DNA from: Hydractinia symbiolongicarpus
Lineage: Eukaryota; Cnidaria; Hydrozoa; Anthoathecata; Hydractiniidae
Direction: 5' to 3'
DNA: 64,000 nt
NCBI RefSeq assembly: GCF_029227915.1
Contig: NC_079879.1
Location: forward strand, 30,260,501 to 30,324,500
Part shown: one piece after another, positions 26,001 through 37,045 of the stretch
Position numbering within the stretch: position 1 is the stretch's first letter
Layout of the letters: every line of letters begins with the position of its first letter
Made by a program: the position numbers and the translations under genes
Notes under the pieces: generated by a model
What the model was told of the DNA's origin: nothing
The model's input: the letters and a program-made list of their open reading frames with translations, nothing else
Database searches by the model: none

Positions 26001-29000
26001 TGCAGAGAATCTAACAATATTTAGTAGGACTTCTTTCAACTTGAGTTGTCAACTTAAAGATTATGAGTTGTTTACGTGTATGCAACTTGATGTGATTTTT
26101 TGTTTTGATTTAGTTTTTAAGAAAGCTGTTGTACTGTTATCCTACGATCCAAAACTTCGAAAAAAAGTGAGTCACATCTGTTCTTGTTATTTATTTGTCT
26201 AATGAGCAACATTTAATGATGTACACAGCCGGACGGCTCCTAGTAAGTGTACACTTTTTTTATAAGCATAAAAGGCTATATGTATATCGAGGAACGAATT
26301 GTCCCAAAATTAAAACATACACTTCAAACTGAAATTTCCTAAATCATTAAGAGGCATGTTAACTATTCACTATCTTCATACCAATGTTAGCACATTCTGT
26401 TCAAATACGACCATCAGTCTGTTCGAAATAACGCATACACTGGTAAAAATAAAATCTTAAATTGAGTAAAAAAATATTAAACTCAAGTAAATCTATTCAT
26501 GTTTTAAGTAAAGTTTTCTATTCCGAGAAGTAAGTTTATTTTTCTTGATAAGAAAATTTTACTTGAAAGAAATAAGATCAATTTACTTAAATTAAGTAAA
26601 AAAATATTTCTTCTTCGCGGGCGGTTTTCTCATTTTGAGTAAATATTTTTCTTATTTTAAGTAAATAGTGGTCCATTTTAAGAAAGTGTTTTTTCTTAAA
26701 TGCGGTAAACTTTTCTTAAAATCGGTACGTGGAGGGATTGAAAATTGAGCAAGAAAAATAAATATTAGTGTAAAATTATTTATTCAGGTGTAAAAACCAT
26801 ATGTTAAAAGTACAAAGTAAACGAAAAACTTCAGGCATGCTTAAAATAAATAAGTCATGCAATAAATTACGGCGAGATTTCCTTCCATGCGGAATTGTAC
26901 AACTCTAGTTCAGTTTCTGAAACACGGTTGTCCATGAAAACTCTACGATGCATGATGGATAGCGGAACGATAGGATCTTTGGGATATTCAACATCAAGAA
27001 CGTAGAACATGCTCAGAAAAACCAAGAAAGAAAAAATTCAGATCAAGTGATAACATCACAGTCCGTGACCCGACAAAAACGAAGCTCTTTGAAGTCCCTT
27101 TTTCGACAAATATCGACGGCATGCCACACGGAATCTTTGCTTTATTTTATCTGGATTCTCGTTATTCTAAATGAAAAAGAAACTTATGATATTTAACAAA
27201 CATTAGCTGCTAAGAAATGTTAAAAATTTAGAAAATATGCCTTTTATTAACTAAATATTTTCCACATAAAAAAATATCGGTTACAATATTTTCATTAGGC
27301 GACGGACGTTTTATCCGAAACTTTTTGTTACATAAGATACTCTTGATATTGAATATAGGCACTATGAAGCACAATGTAAGAAATCCAAGGAAAATAAGCT
27401 TCAAAGTAAGAAACTGTTAATGGTACAGCTTTTTGCTACGGTGATATCTCCAAACAAAATTCATACCTAGAATGTAAATCAATGAGGATGGTTTCTTCTT
27501 TTTTAACTCCTTCTTTTTTTATCAAACATTTGATCAAATGCTGACAGTAGCGAAACAAGCTTGGCATCTAGAAGGCAAGACAATGTCAGGTTATTTATTT
27601 TTAAATAAAAAATGATTAGTTTGAAATTCTATCAGTAAAAAATCACTTACACTCTCCGGAATGTGACTGAATTAATCCTGCCATAAAAGAAAACTTTTAA
27701 AATGCAAAAAACACAAATCCATCGACTGTTTTCACAAGGCGTAGCAATGAGTCTTCTACAAAGTTTTGATTAGTTTGGTTCAAAAAGCCGTCTAACCTCG
27801 TGAACAATCTTAAAGAATATTGTACACAAAAAATAAATATCATAACTGAAAGTATATACGTTTTAACTTCTAAAAAGAATTTTGTAAAATTGTAAATTAA
27901 TTATGTTGTTAATCTGTGGAAAAATCCACCACGTCACATGTCCTTAAGTTCCACAGAAATTCATACGTCTCAACAAAATGGATAAAATATATTGAATTTG
28001 CTATTAAGAATACTGCTAATTATTAGTATTAATTATTTGAAAAAGAGCTTAATTTTCAGTACCTCCAGCTATTAGACGTCAGACTTAGCACAAGCGAGTA
28101 AAAATAAACATATTAGCATCGTGTGGTTCAAATTCTGAAAATGAAAAATTAAAGTTGATTCTTATAAATTGCGCACCATTTTTTTGGCATATATTCAGGC
28201 AATGATAAAACCAGTGTTAAAAGTGACAGAACAATGTTCCGAAAAAGTAGAAAACTGTTAATTATCATCGCAAATTTTGTGAATGCCAGTTATATTCACC
28301 ACTATTTAGAAATGCATATCCAGACAACGTTGGCCCCCCATACTGTTATGTGCGCATCCTGTACTCCTATGTGTCCCCTGCGTTGCTGTGCCCCCCCGTC
28401 CCGAACATGCGTACGTACTTTATGTAAGCACCCACATCATAAAGCTTTTTATTTTGTTTATAAAAATCATGTGTATTCTAGATGTCGCCGAACAGTTCTA
28501 TGAATTTAAAAACAAAAGCAGAGATCAAATTTCACGTGCTCGTTCCTCTTTCTAATTTACTCTTACGAGATCACGCCTGGTCAGAGAATGGTTTGTTCAT
28601 TTTATCTTATGCTTTCCAGGAGTTTATATTTTCTTTAGTATATGAAATATTAGAAATATTAATAAGGAAAAATTAAAACATTCTGAGACCCTGGATGATC
28701 TGTTCATACGCTTTTCATTTTAGATACTGACCAGGTATGGGAAATAGTCGACGCTAGCATGGAAGATGAAGAATCACAAACGGTGTACAAATTTGTCAAC
28801 AGGTAAGTTGACATCATTGCTGACGTCAATTTAGTCGGATCATATTTAAAAGCTCTCAAAAGGATTACTTATAATGGCTGACCGATATATTTTAATCTCT
28901 GCGAGAAATTCTTGTAATACTTGTTACATATTTATAGGACTGGAGAGGAGAAGAAAGTATTTGTAAACGCTATCAAAGAAGCAAAAAAGATCAACAAATT

Positions 29001-29259
29001 TTCAAACTCGTTTCCTGTACTTGCTAGCAATAAACATGTCGATAAAAACAGATTAAAACTATCCACTAGTCATTCAAGTAAACTTTCTTCAACGTCGAAT
29101 AATGACTCAACTGAAGATATTAAATCCGGTGCAAACTGTGGAACCGGTGTCAAAAAGAGATTAAGTTTCAGTAAGAAAGATAAGCCATCAAGATATTCAT
29201 CCGGTATACCGAGTCCGAAACCTTTTAAGAAACTTTCACACCGGATACTTGGGAAATGA
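14043..29259 (+). CDS. TIAM1/sif orthologue: TIAM / Still life (SIF) Rac guanine-nucleotide exchange factor with EVH1 domain
   Basis: A Rac GEF at the cell cortex. Exons: 14043-14179, 14807-14906, 16587-16662, 16747-16803, 16965-17029, 18315-18725, 18898-19287, 19597-19821, 19902-20245, ~20418-20866, 20950-21120, 21386-21503, 21580-21635, 22815-22915, 23018-23161, 23642-23710, 23821-23889, 24343-24399, 24649-24757, 24834-24928, 25360-25554, 25894-26023, 26114-26166, 28482-28590, 28724-28802, 28938-29259; about 1,376 codons. Domains in order: EVH1/WH1 ([12 protein letters not shown] to [18 protein letters not shown]), PH ([19 protein letters not shown]), coiled-coil/extension ([20 protein letters not shown]), RBD ([19 protein letters not shown]), PDZ ([20 protein letters not shown]), DH ([34 protein letters not shown]), PH. 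The 20245/20418 junction is set by phase only; its acceptor is weak. The 5' end and start codon are unresolved. Vertebrate TIAMs lack the EVH1 domain. Confidence 0.93.
14103..14124 (+). other. GC-rich hairpin in first recognised TIAM exon
   Basis: GGCTCCCTG and CAGGGAGCC form a perfect 9-bp stem around the loop TCTT, in an otherwise AT-rich exon. It lies 24 nt downstream of an in-frame ATT-GGT-AAC, where SIF and TIAM1 would have Met-Gly-Asn. A role in start selection is speculative. Confidence 0.6.
19296..19506. mobile_element. Short MITE of the TTCGCGAA family in a TIAM intron
   Basis: The left end TTAATGCCAGAAATTTTGCG and the right end (reverse complement TTAATGCTGAAATTTTGCGA) are near-identical inverted termini about 210 bp apart. 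The interior has CGCGAATTT-type motifs and no ORF. Confidence 0.7.
21208..21262. repeat. Short tandem repeat, about 18-bp unit
   Basis: TTTCTTACGGTTTCACGG is repeated about three times (the first copy reads TTACGATTTC) in the intron after the PDZ exon. Confidence 0.7.
21695..22416. mobile_element. piggyBac-type MITE flanked by TTAA
   Basis: The element spans 21699-22412 and is bracketed by TTAA on both sides (21695-21698, 22413-22416). Its termini CCCTATTCGGTCC and GGACCGAATAGGG are perfect inverted repeats. TTAA duplications with CCC-starting ends are the signature of piggyBac transposons. At about 714 bp without a transposase frame it is non-autonomous. A diverged copy lies at 61078-61560 in the opposite orientation. 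Confidence 0.88.
22417..22772. mobile_element. MITE of the TTCGCGAA family, abutting the piggyBac MITE
   Basis: The ends GTTGATTAAT and ATTAATCAAC are inverted repeats. The interior is dense in TTTTGCGAA, TTCGCTAA and CGCGAAG motifs. It begins directly after the TTAA of the neighbouring element, so two insertions sit side by side in one TIAM intron. Confidence 0.7.
26438..28216. mobile_element. Possible CACTGG-ended element in a TIAM intron
   Basis: This 2.3-kb intron is the second longest in the gene. CACTGGT at 26438 and ACCAGTG ending at 28216 are short inverted ends. The segment 26450-26720 is a dense array of palindrome-like TTACTTAAATTAAGTAAA motifs. A small minus-strand ORF lies at 26867-27010. 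Element boundaries are inferred and no target-site duplication could be confirmed. Confidence 0.4.
26867..27010 (-). pseudogene. Small ORF inside the CACTGG element (ORF remnant)
   Basis: This frame reads 47 residues from an ATG at 27010 to a TAA at 26867. It contains [20 protein letters not shown] and ends [17 protein letters not shown]. An acceptor-like TTTCTTGGTTTTTCTGAG precedes the ATG, so it may be the last exon of a longer gene. It loosely recalls the C-termini of SAM-domain-like multi-copy genes found in fish and cnidarians (a 'YALNLSYP'-type segment), from memory only. No function is assigned. Confidence 0.35.
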
Positions 29260-31478
29260 ATTCTTTAAGCAGCGAATGTGCAACTTAGAATATTTCTGAA
29301 GCTTTGAAATGTGTGCTTTTTTCTGATAAATTGATTGATTTACTATTTTTATACGATAGGTGAAGAGAGACTTTTTTTATATATATTTTATACTGTAATC
29401 TTCTTGCAGGCTATCATTCCACTAATCTTTTAATTTTCTCACTTCGTGAATTTTAACATGACTTATTTTTTCTTTTTAATTAGACCTGTCTAATTAACCA
29501 TGAGGAGGGCGGTCATTCTTATGTGTAATTGAAAATTGCAATCAAGATTGTACGATAAACAGAATTGGTGCGTTTATTTTTTTGAATATGTTATTGTACA
29601 TAACCGTGACATAACTTATTTTTATTTGTATATTGTCATCTTTAATATATTTGTAAACATGCATTGTTTTTATTCAGATGTGAACACCACCTTCTAATCT
29701 GTAGAATACCTCTTAAACTACTTTTAATTCCTGTGATACAATTCTGATGCGGGCACATTAAAGACAGTGCTTTAACGGTTTGGAGAGAGAAAACAGGGTT
29801 TAGGGTAACATGTTATTTAATTTACACAAACTTAAAATACAAACTAAAATTTAATTTACATAACAACCGACTAAGAAGTTCTTATTACATCACAACCGAC
29901 TAAGATTTGAATATGTTGAGAGGAGAAATTGCCCAACACACGTTTTTGTTGTGAGGTAATAAAAAGTCGAGGATTCTAATTGTTTTACTGTTCCTTTTTC
30001 AAGCACAAAGGAAATTAAGCTAGAAAAATATTAATAATATAAATCAATGAATGAATAAATTAGTCAAAAAATTTTAACGAAAACGAAGAACTGCAAAAAC
30101 AAAAAACAGTCTTTCTTAAATTTTTTCATAAATAAATAAAAAGAGCTATATAAACAACAATAATATACAATCAATTTTACACTGTTAAAAGAATCCACAA
30201 CAAAATAAAAATTTGTAGTGTCAAGACACTTTTTTAATTGTTACATGAAAAATTCAAATAAACATAAAAATTTGTTACTTAGAAATAAAATTATGCGGAA
30301 GTCGTCCTGTATCACCCACATGTTGAAATTGTTTTAAAACACATGTCCGGTCGATTCATTCTCTGACCAGCAGAGGTGACGACAGCGAGAAAAAAGATTC
30401 CTATCATGTGAGTTAGTCAGGACGAAAACTGTGATCATTAGTCTGTTATCAACGCAAATATAAACGTCAAAAGAGGAAAAATTTAATAAAACTTATCCGA
30501 TCAATATGACTGTTTACTTTAGATTACATTTAAACGCTTTAAATATTTGAAATCTTTCATGTAGCTTTATGTATGTAGATAGTTCTGCTAGAACATAACA
30601 GTAGAAAGTATAGAAGTACTTTTCCTGTCATTCCGAATAAACAAAATTCGCTTTTCTCACGTCCCAAAAAAAGCAGATATATTTACTGCGTGGTTTCGAC
30701 ATATGTCTAAACGTGAATAAAAGCGACAACACAATCTATAGTTGACATCAACATTATAAATTTTATGATTCAATTTTAAATAAGTTAAAAACTAATAATT
30801 CAAACTTAAAAATATAAACTATATAATAAGAAAATCTCTGAATAAATATTATAATGCAAGGATATGAAACAAAAAATTGATAAGGCTTCTTTAGGAGGGT
30901 CAAGTTAAACCTCTACAAAGCGGATTTTTAGACCGGCAAAATTTTTTTTCTTTTTTTTCATGAGAAATACATTTTTCATGTTTTTTTTTTAAATAAAATT
31001 TGCTCATTAACTACATAAACAAAACTAGTCTCCTCATATATTCGTATCGTAAGTTGTAAAAAAAATATCATATTTAATACTACAATACTTAAACCTGTAC
31101 AAAGCGGACTCTTTTCCTTTGTCATCCGTACCTGCTATAGACAGGGTGGTTTCAAATTTTCCTATTTTTTGCGGGATAAATGTGGCATTTATTTTTTAGG
31201 ATTAGCCTGAAATTTGAAAAAATTTCTTGCGAAATCATAAATCAAATTCATCCCGCGTTGAATATCACGGTTCGAAACAAAACATAGTTTAAACATTGAT
31301 GCGAGGCCATTTTTTATGATAGTTGGAAGTGAAAGTCTCGTTTTTACTTTCCTTTCCAAGAACCTGCAAAATGAATTCCTCAAATAAAAGGAAATATTTT
31401 ACGTTATACTTTCATATAGTTTTTTATGATAAACAAAATTACTTTCACTTTTGTTTCAGCTTTCACATAACAAATAAA
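29260..31478. other. Convergent intergenic region between TIAM and RhoBTB 3' ends
   Basis: AT-rich with no coding exon. It holds the 3' UTRs of both genes, a short duplicated CACAACCGACTAAGA motif near 29860-29910, and two copies of TTAAACCTNTACAAAGCGGA at about 30906 and 31091. Confidence 0.5.
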
Positions 31479-32059
31479 TTAAAAACAAGTTGTATATTTC
31501 CGGTGACGTTTTTTCTTTTCGTTTTCTTCACGTTCCAATTCCATTATGGTTCGTTCGTAGTAATCCTGTTCTTTTAAATACCACACTGGCGGCCATCGAT
31601 GTTCTTCTAAATGTTTTAATGTCGACTCATCAAGCTGCTTCACTTGCTTCTGTTCTTCTTTGCACAGCTGGTTATAGTTGGTGGACATGAAATGTAAACA
31701 CCACGCAGACAGTTGCGGTGCTTTGTGCAGTTGTGCAATTTTGTATGTGGCTAAAGCACAGAACACAGCAAAATAGACATTGACCAAAAAAATGTATTAA
31801 AATGTATATTGGCATCAAGGTTCTAAAAAACATTCCACAAACCTAACACAGCGGAATACACTTCTCTGTCTTCGTTCTCGTGCATTTCCGTGATGTAATT
31901 AACAATTTCTTTCTCACAAAGCGCTACAAGCCTTGGCAAGCATAGAAAGTTAGCCAACTGCAGGGTTCCATGCAGGTCGCCATAATGGTGACATTCGCCT
32001 GTGTACAAGTACTCCAACATGGCCAAAAAACTTTCGAGATTCGTGTTTTGAAAATCAAC
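31479..32059 (-). CDS. RHOBTB: RhoBTB shared 3' exons (end of BTB2 and C-terminal domain)
   Basis: Two exons: 32059-31843 (phase-0 acceptor TTTTATTTTAAG) and 31750-31479 (stop). The first completes the second BTB domain (NLESFLAMLEYLYTGECHHY, LQLANFLCLPRLVALCEKEI). The second encodes the RhoBTB C-terminal region (ATYKIAQLHKAPQLSAWCLH, STNYNQLC), with a basic, Glu/Lys-rich tail. Both upstream candidate exons (33408-34814 and 35558-37045) end in phase 0 at the same place in BTB2, and these are the only 3' exons of this kind seen within the locus. RhoBTB proteins are expected CUL3 adaptors. Confidence 0.9.
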
Positions 32060-33407
32060 CTTAAAATAAAAGGTAACAGGGTAAGAAGAAACAAAATGGC
32101 GCATTTTAAATTTGCTATTCTGATTGAGTAGATACAATTCGTGCAGCATATTCACCTAAAACAGCTGATACTCAAACTAAACATGTCACTTCCACCATTT
32201 TAACTTATTAATACTTCAAATCTAAGATGTAAGGTTTCCTATTTTTTAAAAATTCGTTATAGAGGTGATATTTTAAAAATTCGAATTAACAGGTCAGCTA
32301 ACATTTTTTTGTCCTTAAATGTTACTAGGCCTGCCGATGTTGTTTTAAATCTTGTTTTTGTTTAGCGTTAATAAGGGACGAGATATTTTACCTTTGGTAT
32401 TTTAACAGGGATGTTATTACTATATTCTGATAAAGTTAATAAAAAAGAAAACAGAGCTAATGACGAAGTTATAGTTTGAAAGGTGCAAAAACTTTGTGAG
32501 TTCTGTTGTATGAATAAATTAAAGCAAATAGGCATGGCATGATTAATTAAACTTACAGCAAAAGGTGGTGGTTTTAAATGATGACTTATTTAGATAAAAG
32601 TGTCCCTAATGGACAAAATTAAGCTTCAACTCATCATTTAATAATGAATTCAGGTGGAAGCAGCAATCTTCACCAAGAGAAACACCATTATAGTTATGCG
32701 TGCGAAAATTTTTAAAAATATTCAAACTGAGAACAGTTCGTAGAAATATAAGTTAGGAAAGAAAAACAAGGAAATATAATGAAAAAACAGTGCCAGCGAA
32801 ACCGGGTTGGTGGTGAAGGTTTACCCATATCCCCTCCACTTTATTTTGCTAAAAATAATTTTTGAACGATAACGACTATCGACGAGCTGAAACCTTGTTT
32901 TACTTCGCTTTCACTTTCATTTTGTATCCTTCAGATTTGCTGATTCTGCAGGATACAAAAAGGGATAAGCTTTCCTAAATTTCAAGATAAGAAAAAAAAA
33001 TCATAATTTAAAAATGTTAAACATTTAAGATTTGAATTTAAGAGTTTTACATGATCATTGTATAAAACATATTTTGTCTAATAATTAAAAACAGAAAACT
33101 TAAACTGTTGTGTATATTTAGTTTAATACTTTGTTTTGCATGAAGTTTTTCGAAATGCTTATGCAATATGAACACAAAGTCTTTGTACATCAATAGGGTG
33201 TCGATTAAAGATATTAAGTAGGCAGATGATTAATTAGAGGACTGACGTTACAAATTTAAAGACAATATAACTAATGATTAATTACCCCTTCCAGCTTATC
33301 TGAAATGTCAATATGAATGAATGACAACTTATGACTCGTTTTAAGTTGTTTAAGAAGGAAAAGAAAGTTGACAACAGTCTCTTTTTTGAAATGAAAAATC
33401 TATCTAC

Positions 33408-34814
33408 CTCTTCAAACCGACCTTCAACAAAATTACCATCAAACATTGATCCAAACATTTTAGACCGTCGTGCCAGTATCACTTTATGCACAGGAACTAA
33501 ATGTCCTTTTATATTAAAAGTTACATCACTAAATGAAATATTATTGAGTAATTTCTGACCAGTATGAAGCACTTTAACAGAAAGCACATCTGTCATGTCA
33601 ATAAATTGACCAGTAACAATACCTAGCACATATTGAAACATGGTGCCTAGCTGAAAAAAATTAGCAACTGCTAGTAATCGGTGACAGTTATCAAGACTTT
33701 GAATTTCTCCTGTGTAGTAAAATTCTAATATTTGCCTCATTTCTTTGATGCTTGCCTCTTTTATTTTAATTTCAGTAACCTGATCACCAACGTTAATAGC
33801 TTCAAAGCCCTGTGGCAAGTTACAGCTAAAATCAAAATTAAACAAAGCTTTTTTATATTCTAGCTCCTGTTTATAATTATGTTTCTTGGATCTACATGTA
33901 TCATCTATTATTTTAAACAGCTCGTAGAAAAGTGATGATGTCAGCATCAAAACAACACTGTGAGCATAAACCTTTTCTCCATTCACATTAAAAGCCACAT
34001 CTGTCATTTGGTCTCTTTCATATGGAGTGAAAAAACTAGAAAAAATAACAACATCTGGTGTTATTTTTGAGATATTAATGACTGGGCATGGATCTTTTGT
34101 TGGTAGGTACGGTGTTTGCAAAAGATTTCTTCTAGTGACATTTATTTTTGTTTTTATTTTTTGTGACAGTGCCAGCTTGGCAGCATTGCTAAATAATGAG
34201 TCTACACCATATTTTGTTGATATGCTTGTTTCCATGTAAATTTCTGATTTAATTTTGGCTGCAATAGAGCGACATAAGTCAACATCAATGACTTCAGTTA
34301 ATATCGATTTAGTTGGTTCTGATAACAAATATTCACGCAATGTCTTCATTTTGGAAACACAGTGGCTGTAAATTTCAGGATCATTGTGACGACGATCATA
34401 TTGTGTCCCAGCTAAAATTATAGGGACTTTAGGGCAAAAATACTTTACTTCTGGATACCACTTTGAAATAACACTTTCTAAAGAACTTTTCTGTCCTATG
34501 CTAAAACAAATAACTGCAACGTCAGCATCTTTATATGAATATTCTCTATCCTTAACATGATCACCAAATGTATCAACAATGCTAAGATTAACAGGTATAT
34601 TTTCAAATAACAATTTTTTCGTTGTCTTTATATCAGAAGCAAATATAGTTGGTATGTGACAATGTTGATTTAGCTGACAAACATCAACTTTTGGTTTATT
34701 ATAAATATACGATCCAATTAATTTTGTCTTTCCAACAGCAGTATCACCAACAACGATACATTTCACATTTCTTTCTTTAGTCAGCGAAAGACGTTTACCA
34801 AAAAATTTTAACAT
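33408..34814 (-). CDS. RHOBTB: RhoBTB 5' exon A: GTPase + BTB1 + first half of BTB2
   Basis: Starts at a real ATG (34814) and runs 469 codons to the donor GAG|GTAGAT. GTPase motifs: G1 GDTAVGKT (about residues 23-30), G3-like DTFGDH, G4-like GTQYDRRH, G5-like ETSISTKYGVDSLF. The replacement of the usual DTAGQE and NKxD by DTFGDH and GTQxDRRH is characteristic of atypical RhoBTB GTPases. The first BTB domain contains a long insert (TDVAFNVNGEKVYAHSVVLM). BTB2 begins at ISFSDVTFNIKGHLVPVHKV and stops mid-domain at the donor. Joined to the shared 3' exons it gives about 631 residues. It is about 30% diverged or more from exon B by eye, so it is not a recent duplicate. Confidence 0.93.
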
Positions 34815-35557
34815 TATAAAGAAACCTGATGCGTGTTAAAAACACAAGAAAATAATATAACTCTTGTGTTCTGACAAACTAACTATATTAGCAATATATT
34901 TAACTTAATATTTTTTTTAATATTTAACTTTTGTTCATAATCTCCCATGCAGTGACTCATGTGCACTTTCAGTAGGTCACACAGTGAAATGATGAAAAGT
35001 TTCTAAACATTATGAATCAGGAAGACAACATAACATATTGAAACAAGCTGACTGATGTTTAGTCAAAATTCTTTAGACAAAAGCATTGAGTGATAACTGG
35101 TTAAAATTAATAGTCATTCTTCTTTGCATGGTTGAGTAATTCAATTGTTGTTATATTAAAATTCAATCAGTATGTAAGGAGTGCTTCACATTATCATAAT
35201 AAATCTTTGTTAAATTTAAGAACAAACATACATGTTTACTTTCTCATAACATCACTAAATATTTCTCTTATCATTAAAACACTTTATTTGGAAAAAATAG
35301 GATGTTTAAATATTTAGGTTCTGATAATCTAAAGGATGTTCTATATACATAGTTAATTTTGTTCATCAGTGATAAGATCATTTATATGCTAATTATTATT
35401 TTATCTTTGAGATGTGGGTGGGAGGAAATATCTTATAAACTGTTTTTACTGTTGAAAATATAGCATCATGCAAAAAAAAATTTCTCATAGCTACTCTTAA
35501 AATAATTAAACCTACTTTTTAAAAAATTAAAAAAAAACAGAAATAAAGACAACTTAC

Positions 35558-37045
35558 ATTTTTTGTCATGCTTTCTTTAAAACAATCGTTCCTAAACATA
35601 CCAGCCATCACTGGGCAAGCAGACACAAGAATTTGTTTATGTGCTGGTACAATGGTGTTATCAACTAAAAATGCAACATCAGCATAAAGAGATCTTTTAA
35701 ATAAATGTTGGTAAACATTCAGGTGTCTTTTAATAAACACTTGATTGAGAAGTTCAGAATTAGCAGCACTGTCCTGGTTTAGTGTGTTGGAGATATATTT
35801 TGAAACCAAGTCCATTTGAAGATATATTGTTGTCTGAATAAGGTGCATTGGGTTGTGATTTCCAGAAATTTGACCAGTGTAAATAAATTCCAAAATACAC
35901 TTAAAATGAGAAGCTAGTACTGATGCTACTTTAACAAATATTTTACATTTGCCTTGTGCATCAGCTAGCAAATGAATTGTTTCAAAACCTGTTGGAACAC
36001 CTTCAACAACAGAACCATTTATTTTTCCTGTAGTTACACATATACTTTTTGAATTGGTTTGAATCGATAGATCATATCCAAGCACATTCAAGATTTTTGG
36101 ATGTGTTAAAAGTAAATAAAACACAGGGCACCCCACTAACAGAACAATACAATGTGCATGTATCAATTCATGTTCAACCATGAATGTTATATCACTAAAG
36201 CTATCATCTTCTAGTAATGGGGAAAAATCCAGTCTTGAGTTATCATTTGAAATGTGGATAGTTGGTGTTTCAGGTATGTCTGGCAAAAATGGCTTTTGTA
36301 TTAATGACTTTTTTACAATCTTCTGATGAGAGCAGAAAAGTGGTCTCGATAATCTCCACGATGAAAAAGCAGCTTGAATTGCATTTTCAAAAACATCATC
36401 TATGCCATATTTTGTGACAATACTAGTCTCTAAATAAGCAATAGCATTAATTTCCCTTGATGTTTGCCTGCCAGCTTCTGGTGGAATACATTTCCTATCA
36501 TCAGCATTAGCATATCGAGCCACTGGTCTTTTTATACCATGATTAAGAATATCTGTTAAAGTTGTAAATTGAAAATTTTTAAAAGCAGTGCGATCTGTAT
36601 GTCGACGGTCTAGTTGTGTTCCAACTAATATTATTGGTGCTCTAGGGCAGTATTTCTTTATCTCAGGATACCATTTAGCATTCACACTTCTGAGAGAAGA
36701 AGCCATTCCAATACTGAAACACACGACAACAACGTGTGCATTTTGGTAAGCAAACTTCAGATTTTTCCTATGATCACCAAAAGTATCCCAAATACGTAAC
36801 TGTGCTTGTAAACCCTGTACACAAACACGGCTTCGAATTGAGTTGTTTGATGTGTATTGGTCAATTGCAAAAACTGTTGGTACATGCCTTCGTGTACACA
36901 AGGAACTAATTGACTTTCCTTCCTCCTCATACACATAGGAACAAATCAAGCGAGTTTTTCCAACCGATGTATCTCCAACTACAACACATTTTACAGGTTC
37001 GTGTGCGTCTAGAGACCCACGGGTTAAATTCGATGCCCTACTCAT
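35558..37045 (-). CDS. RHOBTB: RhoBTB 5' exon B: second GTPase + BTB1 + first half of BTB2
   Basis: First ATG at 37045 (MSRASNLTRG); the frame upstream opens only with TTG. It runs 496 codons to the donor AAT|GTAAGT in phase 0. Motifs: G1 GDTSVGKT, DTFGDH, GTQLDRRH, ETSIVTKYGIDDVF. BTB1 begins near SFSDITFMVEHELIHAHCIV, and BTB2 stops mid-domain after YADVAFLVDNTIVPAHKQIL. Between this exon and exon A (34815-35557) no 3' BTB2/BACK exons can be seen. It must therefore either skip exon A and splice to 32059 (about 658 residues in total) or be truncated. It is longer than A because of an insert around TLTDILNHGIKRPVARYANA. Confidence 0.92.

Noticed and set aside
28234-28503. Cys/Pro-rich open frame in the last long TIAM intron
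   Set aside because: It overlaps the acceptor of a real TIAM exon in another frame. Composition is explained by a short C-rich tract.
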